A DNA stretch of 64,000 bases from Pseudomonas congelans (GTDB taxonomy: Bacteria; Pseudomonadota; Gammaproteobacteria; Pseudomonadales; Pseudomonadaceae). The stretch lies in the NCBI RefSeq assembly GCF_900103225.1, contig NZ_FNJH01000005.1, positions 297,255-361,254 on the forward strand, given 5' to 3'. Numbering within the stretch: position 1 is the first letter of the stretch; each line of letters starts with the position of its first letter. This document shows, piece after piece, positions 18,756-29,267 of this stretch. Below the pieces are notes generated by a model, which was not told the DNA's origin, did not search any database, and was given only the letters and a program-made list of their open reading frames with translations. The translations under genes and the position numbers were made by a program.

Positions 18756-21281
18756 TTAGAGGCTGCGAGCCACTTGGACCTTCTCGAAGACTTCGATCTT
18801 GTCACCGACCTTGACGTCGTTGTAGCTCTTGACGCCGATACCGCATTCCATGCCTGCACGTACTTCGGCAGCGTCGTCCTTGAAGCGGCGCAGGGATTCC
18901 AGCTCGCCTTCAAAGATAACGATGTCTTCGCGCAGAACACGAATCGGACGGTTACGGTAGACAGTGCCTTCCAGAACCATACACCCTGCGATCGCGCCGA
19001 ATTTCGGCGAACGGAACACATCGCGGACTTCGGCGATACCCAGGATATTCTCCCGGACGTCGCTGCCAAGCATGCCGGTAAGGGCCTTCTTGACGTCTTC
19101 GATGATGTCGTAGATCACGTTGTAGTAACGCATATCCAGACCTTCCTGCTCGACGATCTTGCGCGCGCCGGCATCGGCACGCACGTTGAAGCCGAACAGT
19201 ACAGCGTTGGAGGCCAGTGCCAGGTTGGCGTCGCTTTCGGTGATACCACCGACACCGCCACCGACCACGCGCACTTGCACTTCGTCGTTACCCAAACCGT
19301 TCAAGGCGCCGTTCAACGCTTCGAGGGAACCGCGTACGTCAGATTTGAGGACGATGTTGAGCGTCTTCTTCTCTGCCTGACCCATGTTCTCGAAGATGTT
19401 TTCCAGCTTGCCAGCGTGAGCACGGGCCAGTTTGACTTCGCGGAACTTGCCTTGACGGAACAGAGCCACTTCACGGGCTTTCTTCTCGTCCGACAGTACG
19501 CTCATCTCGTCGCCAGCGTCCGGTGTACCGTCCAGGCCGAGGATCTCGACAGGGATGGAAGGACCTGCTTCTTTGACCGGCTTGCCGTTCTCGTCGAGCA
19601 TGGCGCGGATGCGGCCGAAGTTCGAACCGACCAGAACCATGTCGCCCTGACGCAGCGTACCGTCCTGAACCAGAACAGTAGCGACCGGACCACGGCCCTT
19701 GTCCAGACGGGACTCGACAACAACACCACGACCAGGGGCCGACGGGGTTGCCTTGAGTTCCAGGACTTCGGCCTGCAGCAGAACAGCTTCCAGCAATTCG
19801 TCGACGCCAGTACCCATCTTCGCGGAGACCGAAACGAAAGGCGTATCACCGCCCCACTCTTCGGACGTCACGCCATGGACCGACAGCTCGCTGCGGATAC
19901 GATCGAGGTCAGCACCAGGCTTGTCGATCTTGTTCACCGCAACCACCAACGGAACGCCAGCCGCAACAGCATGCTGAACAGCTTCGATGGTCTGAGGCAT
20001 CACGCCGTCGTCAGCCGCTACAACCAGAATCACGATATCCGTTGCCTTGGCACCGCGAGCACGCATGGCGGTAAACGCGGCGTGACCAGGGGTGTCGAGG
20101 AACGTGACCATGCCGCGTTCGGTTTCAACGTGGTAGGCACCGATGTGCTGGGTGATGCCGCCGGCTTCGCCAGCTGCAACCTTGGCACGACGGATGTAGT
20201 CGAGCAGCGAGGTCTTACCGTGGTCGACGTGGCCCATTACGGTCACAACCGGTGCACGGGAGAACGACTCACCTTCGAACTTCAGCGATTCGGCGAGGGA
20301 ATCTTCCAGGGCGTTGTCGCTGACCAGCGTGACCTTGTGGCCCAGCTCTTCGGCGATCAACTGGGCAGTTTCCTGATCCAGTACCTGGTTGATGGTCACC
20401 GGGGTGCCCATCTTGAACATGAACTTGATGACTTCAGCAGCCTTGACCGACATCTGTGCCGACAATTCGCCGACAGTGATGGTCTCGCCAATGGCAACGT
20501 CGCGGATAACCGGGCCTGTAGGGCTCTGGAAACCATGCGCGTTACGCTTCTTCAGCTTGCCCTTGCCACGACCACCACGACGGAAGCTGTCGCTTTCTTC
20601 GTCGGTAGTGCGAGGAGCAACGCGAGGGGCCGGAGCCTTCTCCTTGACCGAAGCGCGATGCGGAGCGTTTTTACGCTCCCCGTCGCCGCCACGGGCGTTG
20701 CGGTCGTCAGCACGAGGCTTGTCAGGGCGACGCTGTTCGTCACGCTTGCGAGCATCGGCAGAAGGCGCTGCGCTGGCCGGTGCCGGAGCAGCGGCTGGCG
20801 ATGCTTCACGCACAGGCTCGGCGGCAGCAACAGGCTCGGCCGGAGCCGAAGCTGGCTGGCTTGCAGCAGGCTGATTGCGCGCATCTTCTTCAGCGCGACG
20901 CTTGGCTTCTTCTTCAGCCTTTTGACGAGCGGCGTTTTCTACCGCACGGCGCTCATCCATCTCGCGCTTGCGCTCGGCTTCGATCTCTTCCGGGCTACGC
21001 TGCACAAAGACTTTCTTCTTGCGCACTTCAACGCTGATGCTCTTGCTGCCAGCAACGCGCAGGGTGCTGGTGGTCTTGCGCTGCAAGGTAATCTTGCGAG
21101 GCTCTTCCACCTTGGCCTTGTGACCGCTTTTCAGGTGCGTCAACAAGGCTTGTTTTTCGTTATCGGTCACAACTTGCTCGGCGGCGGTGTGCGGCAGACC
21201 TGCCTCACGCATCTGCTGTAACAGGCGCTCTACCGGTGTGTCGACCACTTTGGCCAGTTCTTTCACCGTGACTTGCGTCAT
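18756..21281 (-). CDS. infB: translation initiation factor IF-2
   Basis: 841-residue GTPase that brings initiator fMet-tRNA to the 30S subunit and promotes subunit joining. The first ~50 residues are the IF2 N-domain (VKELAKVVDTPVERLLQQM). A highly charged, Ala-rich linker (residues ~90-240) follows. The G domain has G1 GHVDHGKTSL, G3 DTPGHAAF and G4 NKID, then the C1/C2 domains. Internal starts that yield shorter IF2 forms are known in E. coli; I did not assign one here. It lies between nusA and rbfA. Confidence 0.97.
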   Translation of the reverse strand: MTQVTVKELAKVVDTPVERLLQQMREAGLPHTAAEQVVTDNEKQALLTHLKSGHKAKVEEPRKITLQRKTTSTLRVAGSKSISVEVRKKKVFVQRSPEEIEAERKREMDERRAVENAARQKAEEEAKRRAEEDARNQPAASQPASAPAEPVAAAEPVREASPAAAPAPASAAPSADARKRDEQRRPDKPRADDRNARGGDGERKNAPHRASVKEKAPAPRVAPRTTDEESDSFRRGGRGKGKLKKRNAHGFQSPTGPVIRDVAIGETITVGELSAQMSVKAAEVIKFMFKMGTPVTINQVLDQETAQLIAEELGHKVTLVSDNALEDSLAESLKFEGESFSRAPVVTVMGHVDHGKTSLLDYIRRAKVAAGEAGGITQHIGAYHVETERGMVTFLDTPGHAAFTAMRARGAKATDIVILVVAADDGVMPQTIEAVQHAVAAGVPLVVAVNKIDKPGADLDRIRSELSVHGVTSEEWGGDTPFVSVSAKMGTGVDELLEAVLLQAEVLELKATPSAPGRGVVVESRLDKGRGPVATVLVQDGTLRQGDMVLVGSNFGRIRAMLDENGKPVKEAGPSIPVEILGLDGTPDAGDEMSVLSDEKKAREVALFRQGKFREVKLARAHAGKLENIFENMGQAEKKTLNIVLKSDVRGSLEALNGALNGLGNDEVQVRVVGGGVGGITESDANLALASNAVLFGFNVRADAGARKIVEQEGLDMRYYNVIYDIIEDVKKALTGMLGSDVRENILGIAEVRDVFRSPKFGAIAGCMVLEGTVYRNRPIRVLREDIVIFEGELESLRRFKDDAAEVRAGMECGIGVKSYNDVKVGDKIEVFEKVQVARSL

Positions 21282-21308
21282 GCACTTCTCTCCTCAGGCC
21301 GCGCCCAA

Positions 21309-22790
21309 TTACTCGAACCAGTGGGCTCGGGCGGCCATGATCAACTTGCCGGCACGATCATCGTCAATGCCGTCGATGTCGAGCAGGTCATCTATAGACT
21401 GCTCGGCCAGGTCTTCGCGGGTAATTACGCCGCGCACCGCCAGTTCCATCGCCAAATCCTTGTCCATACCCTCAAGCGAGAGCAGGTCTTCGGCCGGATG
21501 GGCGTCTGCCAGCTTTTCCTCTGTAGCGATGGCTTTAGTCAACAAACGATCCTTGGCACGAGCGCGAAGCTCGTTGACGATGTCTTCGTCAAAGCCGTCG
21601 ATGTTGAGCATTTCTTCCAACGGTACGTAGGCAATCTCTTCCAGGCTGGTGAAGCCTTCATCAACCAGCACCTGTGCCAATTCTTCATCGACTTCGAGTT
21701 CTTCGATGAAGTTGCGCAGGATGTCACCGGTTTCAGCTTGCTGCTTGGCCTGGATGTCCGATTCGGTCATTACGTTCAGGGTCCAGCCAGTCAACTGACT
21801 TGCCAGACGCACGTTCTGACCGCCACGACCAATAGCCTGGGCCAGGTTGTCCGCTCCCACTGCGATATCCATTGCATGCGCGTCTTCATCTACGATGATT
21901 GCCGCTACTTCTGCAGGGGACATTGCATTGATCACGAACTGCGCCGGGTTATCGTCCCAAAGAACGATATCCACACGCTCGCCACCCAGCTCGCCGGAAA
22001 CAGCCTGAACTCGCGAACCGCGCATGCCGATACAGGCACCTTGCGGATCGATTCGTTTATCCTTGGAGCGAACAGCGATTTTCGCACGAGAACCCGGGTC
22101 ACGGGAGGCAGCCATCACCTCGATGAGACCTTCGGCAATTTCCGGCACTTCAATGCGGAAAAGCTCGATCAGCATCTCTGGCGCAGTACGCGACAGGATC
22201 AGCTGAGGGCCACGGTTTTCGGTGCGAATTTCCTTCAGCAGAGCACGGACGCGAACACCGACCCGGAAAGTTTCCCGGGAAATGATGTCTTCACGAGCCA
22301 GCAAGGCTTCGGCATTGTTACCCAGGTCAACGATGACATTGTCACGTGTAACCTTTTTAACAGTACCAGAAATGATTTCACCCAGACGCTCGCGGTAGGC
22401 ATCGACTACCTGAGCACGCTCGGCTTCGCGAACTTTCTGCACAATGACTTGCTTGGCGGTCTGCGCAGCGATACGACCGAATTCGATGGAATCGATTTTT
22501 TCTTCGATCAGGTCGCCGGCAACAGCACCCGGCTTTTTCGCCTGGGCCTGATCCACAGCCAATTCGTAAGCAGGATCGTCCAGATCTTCGTCTTCGACAA
22601 CTGTCCAGCGACGGAAAGTCTCGTAGTTGCCTGTCTGGCGATTGATCTCTACACGCAGTTCTACTTCATCTTCAAAACGCTTCTTGGTAGCAGTGGCAAG
22701 AGCCAGCTCCAGTGCTTCAAAAATGACACTTGCCGGAACGCCCTTTTCATTGGACACCGACTCAACAACCAGCAGTACTTCTTTGCTCAT
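21309..22790 (-). CDS. nusA: transcription termination/antitermination protein NusA
   Basis: 493-residue RNA polymerase-associated factor. It contains the NTD (MSKEVLLVVESVSNEKGVP), S1 domain (SGTVKKVTRDNVIVDLGNNAEALL), two KH domains (including IGRGGQNVRLASQLTGW) and two acidic AR repeats (LLSLEGMDKDLAMELAVRG and DDLLDIDGIDDDRAGKL). The start at 22790 is the family start; the ORF opens 7 codons earlier without support. It is in the rimP-nusA-infB operon. Confidence 0.97.
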   Translation of the reverse strand: MSKEVLLVVESVSNEKGVPASVIFEALELALATATKKRFEDEVELRVEINRQTGNYETFRRWTVVEDEDLDDPAYELAVDQAQAKKPGAVAGDLIEEKIDSIEFGRIAAQTAKQVIVQKVREAERAQVVDAYRERLGEIISGTVKKVTRDNVIVDLGNNAEALLAREDIISRETFRVGVRVRALLKEIRTENRGPQLILSRTAPEMLIELFRIEVPEIAEGLIEVMAASRDPGSRAKIAVRSKDKRIDPQGACIGMRGSRVQAVSGELGGERVDIVLWDDNPAQFVINAMSPAEVAAIIVDEDAHAMDIAVGADNLAQAIGRGGQNVRLASQLTGWTLNVMTESDIQAKQQAETGDILRNFIEELEVDEELAQVLVDEGFTSLEEIAYVPLEEMLNIDGFDEDIVNELRARAKDRLLTKAIATEEKLADAHPAEDLLSLEGMDKDLAMELAVRGVITREDLAEQSIDDLLDIDGIDDDRAGKLIMAARAHWFE

Positions 22791-22849
22791 CGTACGCCTC
22801 GCCTTTCGCAAGCCATTGGATCCGCGGGATCCGCAGTAACCGGCACGTC

Positions 22850-23308
22850 TCAGTCAAACGTGGGAATAATGTTGGCCTTGTCGATCATGTCGATCGGCAA
22901 CAGGAATTCATGGTCTTCAACCTGCACCACGACATCCTGCTCCTCCACCCCGCGGAGAAGGCCTTGAAAGTTGCGTCGACCTTCGAAAGGTGAACGCAGC
23001 TTTATTTTCACTTGTTCCCCGGCGTACGAAGCAAACTGCTCAATAGTGAACAGCGGGCGCTCCATGCCAGGAGAAGATACTTCGAGGGTGTACTCGGTGC
23101 TGATTGGATCTTCTACGTCCAATACACCGCTGATCTGGCGACTGACGATTGCACAGTCGTCGACCAGAACACCCCCTTCCTTGTCGATATAAATGCGCAG
23201 CACCGAATGCTTGCCCTGGGAACTAAAATCGATTCCCCAGCATTGGTAGCCAAGGGCCACGACCACTGGGGCCAACAAGTCCTGCAACTGTTCTAGCTTG
23301 CTCGACAC
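22850..23308 (-). CDS. rimP: ribosome maturation factor RimP
   Basis: 152-residue factor needed for 30S assembly. I use the GTG start at 23308 (VSSKLEQLQDLLAPVVVALGY), the Pseudomonas RimP N-terminus. The ATG at 23326 would add six residues; the GGGGTTCAG between them includes a weak ribosome site for the GTG. The domain motifs DPISTEYTLEVSSPGMERPLF and VKIKLRSPFEGRRNFQG are present. It is the first gene of the nusA-infB operon and lies downstream of two terminators and tRNA-fMet. Confidence 0.95.
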   Translation of the reverse strand: MSSKLEQLQDLLAPVVVALGYQCWGIDFSSQGKHSVLRIYIDKEGGVLVDDCAIVSRQISGVLDVEDPISTEYTLEVSSPGMERPLFTIEQFASYAGEQVKIKLRSPFEGRRNFQGLLRGVEEQDVVVQVEDHEFLLPIDMIDKANIIPTFD

Positions 23309-23336
23309 CTGAACCCCCTCGTGCATGCTTTAGAAA

Positions 23337-23360
23337 TAAAAAAATGGGCAAAAGCCCATC
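23337..23360 (-). terminator. intrinsic terminator upstream of rimP
   Basis: On the minus strand ATGGGC-TTTT-GCCCAT is followed by a T run. It lies between tRNA-fMet and rimP, about 30 bp before the rimP start. It is either a second tRNA terminator or an attenuator for the rimP operon. Confidence 0.75.
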
Positions 23361-23410
23361 CCTGAAAACGCCGCTGAACATCGACGTCATGTACTGTCCA
23401 GCTAACAAAA

Positions 23411-23428
23411 AGCCCCTTAAAAGGGGCT
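23411..23428 (-). terminator. intrinsic terminator of tRNA-fMet
   Basis: AGCCCCTT-AA-AAGGGGCT palindrome, followed on the minus strand by TTTTTG, just downstream of the tRNA-fMet CCA end. Confidence 0.85.
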
Positions 23429-23438
23429 CCGCTAAAAC

Positions 23439-23515
<77 letters not shown>

Positions 23516-23581
23516 ACAAAGCTGGGGCGGAAGTATACGACCGATCCATTGCTGGGTCAATCCAACATCCACCTACAAGAA

Positions 23582-23599
23582 AGCCCGCTAGTGCGGGCT
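23582..23599 (-). terminator. intrinsic terminator of tRNA-Leu
   Basis: AGCCCGC-tagt-GCGGGCT hairpin, followed on the minus strand by TTCTTG. It lies 12 bp past the tRNA-Leu 3' end. Confidence 0.8.
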
Positions 23600-23610
23600 C
23601 TCCTGTTAAT

Positions 23611-23696
23611 TGGTACCGAGAAGGGGACTCGAACCCCTACACCCTATGGGCACAACCACCTCAAGGTTGCGTGTCTACCAATTCCACCACCTCGGC
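23611..23696 (-). tRNA. tRNA-Leu (GAG)
   Basis: 86-nt class II tRNA with encoded CCA. The acceptor GCCGAGG pairs with the 3' strand of TCTCGGT. The anticodon arm CAACCTTGAGGTGGTTG gives anticodon GAG. A long variable arm and the TTCGAGTCC T loop are present. It is followed by a terminator and preceded by secG. Confidence 0.96.
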
Positions 23697-23742
23697 ATTA
23701 CAACTCTTTTTGGCGACCTCACGAACATCGCCGAATTCTGTA

Positions 23743-24883
<1,141 letters not shown>

Positions 24884-24949
24884 GCTACACCTCGTGGGTC
24901 AAAGTGGGCGCAGATGTTACCCAACAGTTCCGACACTGGCAAGCCGAAA

Positions 24950-26293
24950 TCAGGCGCAAACTTCAGTAACCAGTTTTGCGAGTTCTTCGGCATACGCCCT
25001 GACCTGCGTTTCGTCCTCACCTTCGACCATTACACGCACCAGTGGCTCGGTACCCGATTTGCGCAGCAGCACCCTGCCGCGCCCGGCCATCTGCTCGGTG
25101 ACGCGTGCGCAGGCCTCCTGTACCGACGGATGCGAAACCGGGTCGACGCCCGAACCCGCGAAGCGCACGTTGATCAGGATCTGCGGGCATTTGCGCAATT
25201 TCAGACGCGCTTCGGCCAGGCTTACACCGCTGCGACGCAGAGCCAATATGACCTGCAGTGAGGCGATAATGGCGTCGCCGGTGGTGGCGTGCTGGAAACA
25301 GACGATATGACCGGAGTTTTCGCCACCAATCTGCCAGTTGCGCTCGAGCAGCTCGGCGATCACATAGCGGTCACCGACATTGGCCCGAACAAAGGGAATC
25401 CCCTGCTCGGCCAGAGCCAGTTCAAGCCCCAGGTTGCTCATCAGTGTGCCAACGACACCGCCCTGCAGGCGACCCCGCTCATGCAGGTCACGGGCAATGA
25501 TGTAGAGCAATTCGTCGCCATCAACGATGGTCCCGGTGTGATCGACCATCAACACGCGGTCGCCGTCACCGTCGAAACCGATGCCCATGTCGGCATGCTC
25601 TGCGAGCACCGCTGCCTGCAGGGCTTCCATGTGCGTGGAACCGCAGTTCTTGTTGATGTTGAGCCCGTCAGGCTGCGCGGAAAGCACCACCACCTGCGCG
25701 CCCAGCTCACGAAATACGTTGGGCGCCACCTTGTAGGTCGCACCGTGTGCGCAGTCGATGACGACCTTGAGGCCAGCGAAGTCGGTGCTGGTAGGCACGC
25801 TGCTTTTGCAGAATTCGATGTAACGCCCGGCCGCATCGTTGATCCGCGAGACCTTGCCGAGGTTCTCGGATTCGGCCACGGTCATCGGTGCGTCGAGCAG
25901 CTCTTCGATCATCATTTCGATCTCGTCGGGCAGTTTGGTGCCCTGACCGGAGAAGAACTTGATGCCGTTGTCGTAGTGCGGGTTATGCGAGGCACTGATG
26001 ACGATGCCCGCCTCGGCATGGAAGGTACGTGTCAGGTAGGCAATGGCCGGCGTTGGCATCGGCCCCAGCAAGAGAACATCGGCACCCGCAGCGGAGAGGC
26101 CGGCCTCGAGGGCTGACTCGAACATGTAACCGGAGATACGCGTGTCCTTGCCGACGAGAATCCGGCAGGCGCCCATCTTGCGGAAAGCCATGCCGGCTGC
26201 CCAACCCAGTTTCAGCATGAACTCGGGCGTGATCGGAAATTGCCCTACGCGACCACGAATGCCGTCGGTTCCGAAATATTTTCTGGTAGTCAT
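24950..26293 (-). CDS. glmM: phosphoglucosamine mutase
   Basis: 447-residue enzyme that converts glucosamine-6-phosphate to glucosamine-1-phosphate for UDP-GlcNAc and cell-wall synthesis. The phosphoserine loop is GIVISASHNPHYDNG (near residue 100), the metal site is FDGDGDRVLMVD, and the C-terminal phosphate-binding loop is LLRKSGTEPLVRVMVEG. The start is MTTRKYFGTDGIRG. It follows folP by 16 bp. Confidence 0.97.
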   Translation of the reverse strand: MTTRKYFGTDGIRGRVGQFPITPEFMLKLGWAAGMAFRKMGACRILVGKDTRISGYMFESALEAGLSAAGADVLLLGPMPTPAIAYLTRTFHAEAGIVISASHNPHYDNGIKFFSGQGTKLPDEIEMMIEELLDAPMTVAESENLGKVSRINDAAGRYIEFCKSSVPTSTDFAGLKVVIDCAHGATYKVAPNVFRELGAQVVVLSAQPDGLNINKNCGSTHMEALQAAVLAEHADMGIGFDGDGDRVLMVDHTGTIVDGDELLYIIARDLHERGRLQGGVVGTLMSNLGLELALAEQGIPFVRANVGDRYVIAELLERNWQIGGENSGHIVCFQHATTGDAIIASLQVILALRRSGVSLAEARLKLRKCPQILINVRFAGSGVDPVSHPSVQEACARVTEQMAGRGRVLLRKSGTEPLVRVMVEGEDETQVRAYAEELAKLVTEVCA

Positions 26294-26309
26294 GAATGCC
26301 CCACTGTTG

Positions 26310-27161
26310 TTATTCAGCTGATTCGACAGCTGCGATCATGCGCACCACGTCAGCCGTTTCGGCGACATCATGCACACGTAGAATTCTTGCCCCTTTGGCC
26401 ATTGCCAAAGCCGCCAGGGCGAGCCCGCCGGACAGACGCTGGTCAACGGTACGGCCCAGCACAGCGCCAATCATGCTCTTGCGCGAAACACCCACCAGCA
26501 AAGGTCGACCCAGCGCATGCAGCGCTTCCATATGCTTGAACAGGCTCAGATTGTGCTCCAGTGTCTTGGCAAAGCCAAAGCCCGGATCAAGGATGATCTG
26601 CTGCTGACCGATTCCCGCAGCGACGCACTGCTTCATACGCTCAGCCAGGAAGGCACAGACCTCGCCCACCAGATCATCGTAGTGCGGGTCATCCTGCATG
26701 GTTCCGGGCTCGCCCAGCATGTGCATGAGGCATACCGGCAAACCCGTGCTTGCGGCAGCCTCAAGCGCGCCAGGGCGCTGCAGCGAACGAACGTCGTTGA
26801 TGAGCCCGGCACCTAGGCCAGCGGCCGCCAGCATGACCTCAGGCGTGGAGGTATCCACGGAGATGATCACATCCAGCTCGCGCGCGATAACCTCGACCAC
26901 CGGCGCCACACGCTCGACCTCTTCCGACGCAGAAACAGGACGCGCCCCCGGACGAGTTGACTCACCACCGACATCGATAAGCGTCGCGCCTGCCTGCACC
27001 ATTGCCTCGGCATGACGCAGCGCAGCATCGAGCTGGCTATAACGGCCGCCATCGGAGAATGAGTCTGGGGTTGCGTTGAGGATACCCATCACGTGCGTAT
27101 GGGCCAAATCAAGAACCCGGTTGCCGCAAGGCAACCGGGTTGGATACAGCGCAGATGTCAT
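26310..27161 (-). CDS. folP: dihydropteroate synthase
   Basis: 283-residue TIM-barrel enzyme of folate synthesis; the sulfonamide target. The conserved blocks VMGILNATPDSFSDGG and LIDVGGESTRPGARPV are present, and SRKSMIGA lies near the C-terminal third. The start ATG at 27161 lies 8 bp beyond the ftsH stop. Codons ~7-16 encode a perfect 12-bp hairpin (27114-27141), listed separately. It is in the ftsH-folP-glmM-tpiA-secG run. Confidence 0.96.
   Translation of the reverse strand: MTSALYPTRLPCGNRVLDLAHTHVMGILNATPDSFSDGGRYSQLDAALRHAEAMVQAGATLIDVGGESTRPGARPVSASEEVERVAPVVEVIARELDVIISVDTSTPEVMLAAAGLGAGLINDVRSLQRPGALEAAASTGLPVCLMHMLGEPGTMQDDPHYDDLVGEVCAFLAERMKQCVAAGIGQQQIILDPGFGFAKTLEHNLSLFKHMEALHALGRPLLVGVSRKSMIGAVLGRTVDQRLSGGLALAALAMAKGARILRVHDVAETADVVRMIAAVESAE
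27114..27141 (-). promoter_or_regulatory. 12-bp perfect hairpin inside the start of folP
   Basis: On the minus strand AACCCGGTTGCC-TTGC-GGCAACCGGGTT is followed by CTTGATTTGG. The stem is perfect, with a four-base loop. It lies 29-56 bases downstream of the ftsH stop and inside folP codons 7-16, so it has the form of an ftsH terminator overlapping the next gene. It may cause partial termination or slow folP translation. Confidence 0.6.
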
Positions 27162-27169
27162 GTCAGGCC

Positions 27170-29083
27170 TTAGTGCTCGGCAGCAGGGCCGCCAATCGGC
27201 GTTTCCGGACGAGGGTCAGGGGTTATCGGAGTACCGTTAGTACCCGAACCACCACCCCAGTCACGCGGCTCACGCGGAGTACGACCGGTCATGATGTCGT
27301 CGATCTGGTCGGCATCAATGGTTTCGTACTTCATCAGCGCGTCGGCCATCGCTTCCAGCTTGTCGCGATTGTCCGTCAACAGCTGCTTGGCGGTGCCGTA
27401 GCAGTGGTCAATGATACTGCGCACTTCCGAGTCGATGAGCTTGGCAGTATCGCCGGAAACACTGGAGTTCTGGCTGCCGCCGCGACCCAGGTAACCTGCA
27501 TCTTCGTCTTCCGAGTACATCAGCGGGCCGAGCTTTTCAGACAGCCCCCATTTGGTGACCATGTTCCGGGCAATCTGGCTGGCACGCATGATGTCATTGG
27601 AGGCGCCAGTCGTGACGCCATCGAAGCCGAGGGTCATCTCTTCCGCAATACGACCACCGTACAGCGAGCAGATCTGGCTGATCAACGCACGCTTGGACAA
27701 GCTGTAACGGTCTTCTTCCGGCAGGAACATCGTCACACCCAGCGCACGACCGCGCGGGATGATGGAGACCTTGTAGACCGGATCATGCTCTGGCACGAGA
27801 CGCCCGACGATAGCGTGACCCGCTTCGTGGTAAGCCGTGTTGCGCTTTTCCTTATCGGACATGACCATCGATTTGCGCTCGGCGCCCATCATGATCTTGT
27901 CCTTGGCCAGCTCGAACTCTTTCATCTCTACAACGCGCTTGCCGGAGCGAGCAGCGAACAGCGACGCTTCGTTGACCAGGTTGGCCAGATCCGCACCGGA
28001 GAAGCCCGGCGTACCGCGAGCGATAACGCCCGGGTTGACGTCTTCGCCCATTGGAACCTTGCGCATGTGAACCTTGAGGATCTGCTCACGGCCACGAATG
28101 TCCGGCAGACCTACAACCACCTGACGGTCAAAGCGACCTGGACGCAGCAGAGCCGGATCCAGTACGTCAGGGCGGTTGGTTGCGGCAATGACGATGATGC
28201 CGTCATTCATTTCAAAACCGTCCATCTCGACCAGCAACTGGTTGAGAGTCTGTTCACGCTCATCATGACCACCGCCCATGCCGGCACCACGATGGCGACC
28301 GACCGCGTCGATTTCGTCGATGAAGATGATGCACGGTGCATGCTTCTTGGCTTGCTCGAACATGTCGCGAACGCGGCTTGCACCGACACCCACGAACATT
28401 TCGACAAAGTCGGAACCGGAAATCGTGAAGAACGGAACCTTAGCCTCGCCGGCAATCGCCTTGGCGATCAGCGTCTTACCGGTACCCGGAGGGCCGACCA
28501 TCAGCACACCGCGCGGGATCCGACCGCCCAGGCGCTGGAACTTGCCCGGATCGCGGAGGAATTCAACCAGCTCGCCGACTTCTTCCTTGGCTTCGTCGCA
28601 ACCGGCAACGTCAGCCAGGGTCGTCTTGACCTGATCTTCGGACAACAGACGCGCCTTGCTCTTGCCGAAGCTCATCGGACCGCCCTTGCCGCCCGCCCCG
28701 CCCTGCATCTGGCGCATGAAGAACATGAACACCGCGATGATTACCAGTATCGGGAAGCTGGCCACCAGCAACTGGGTCCAGATGCTCTGCTGCTCAGGCT
28801 GCTTGCCTTCGATCACGACGTTGTTGCTGACCAGATCACCGATCAGGCCATTGTCCGGAATGTTCGGGCGGATGGTCTTGAAGGTGTCGCCATCGCTGCG
28901 CTTGCCCGTAATGACGTAGCCGTCTACAGAAACCTTCTCGACCTTGCCATCCTTGACCTGCTGGATGAACTCGGAATAGTTGAGGTTCTGCGGCTCGTTA
29001 GGGCTGGAGAAGTTGTTCATCACCGTCACAAGGACAGCCGCGATGATCAACCACAGGATCAAATTCTTTGCCATATCGTTCAA
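27170..29083 (-). CDS. ftsH: ATP-dependent zinc metalloprotease FtsH
   Basis: Membrane-anchored AAA+ protease. It has two transmembrane helices (residues ~6-24 and ~108-128) around a periplasmic domain, then the ATPase with Walker A GPPGTGKT, Walker B IIFIDEIDAV and the arginine-finger region (NRPDVLDPALLRPGRFDRQ), and the zinc site HEAGH. I chose the TTG start at 29083, since AGAGGG lies 7 bp upstream of it; the ATG at 29074 three codons later lacks good spacing. Length is 637 residues. The C-terminal tail is Pro/Gly-rich. The rlmE-ftsH order is conserved. Confidence 0.95.
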   Translation of the reverse strand: MNDMAKNLILWLIIAAVLVTVMNNFSSPNEPQNLNYSEFIQQVKDGKVEKVSVDGYVITGKRSDGDTFKTIRPNIPDNGLIGDLVSNNVVIEGKQPEQQSIWTQLLVASFPILVIIAVFMFFMRQMQGGAGGKGGPMSFGKSKARLLSEDQVKTTLADVAGCDEAKEEVGELVEFLRDPGKFQRLGGRIPRGVLMVGPPGTGKTLIAKAIAGEAKVPFFTISGSDFVEMFVGVGASRVRDMFEQAKKHAPCIIFIDEIDAVGRHRGAGMGGGHDEREQTLNQLLVEMDGFEMNDGIIVIAATNRPDVLDPALLRPGRFDRQVVVGLPDIRGREQILKVHMRKVPMGEDVNPGVIARGTPGFSGADLANLVNEASLFAARSGKRVVEMKEFELAKDKIMMGAERKSMVMSDKEKRNTAYHEAGHAIVGRLVPEHDPVYKVSIIPRGRALGVTMFLPEEDRYSLSKRALISQICSLYGGRIAEEMTLGFDGVTTGASNDIMRASQIARNMVTKWGLSEKLGPLMYSEDEDAGYLGRGGSQNSSVSGDTAKLIDSEVRSIIDHCYGTAKQLLTDNRDKLEAMADALMKYETIDADQIDDIMTGRTPREPRDWGGGSGTNGTPITPDPRPETPIGGPAAEH

Positions 29084-29267
29084 TTAGCTACCCTCTGAAG
29101 CAAGCTCCACGCAGCAAGCGTGCCTCGCATGATATTCACCGGCCTAACTTACTACAGAACCTACAGATACGGCAGACACCGTCTGTAACCCTTTGTGAAA
29201 CTTTGACAACATAATGTTCAGTCATGCTGCATCGGTAACGCCATTTGAAAAAAGCTATCGCGCCTTG
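29084..29267. other. rlmE-ftsH intergenic region
   Basis: 184 bp between two minus-strand genes, long enough for an ftsH promoter. I see no sigma-32 type sequence. The minus strand reads AGAGGGTAGCTAATTG at the ftsH start. No gene is visible. Confidence 0.4.

Noticed and set aside
22818..22834. GGATCCGCGGGATCC near-palindrome between rimP and nusA
   Set aside because: Short and without a T run or partner; no basis to call it regulatory.
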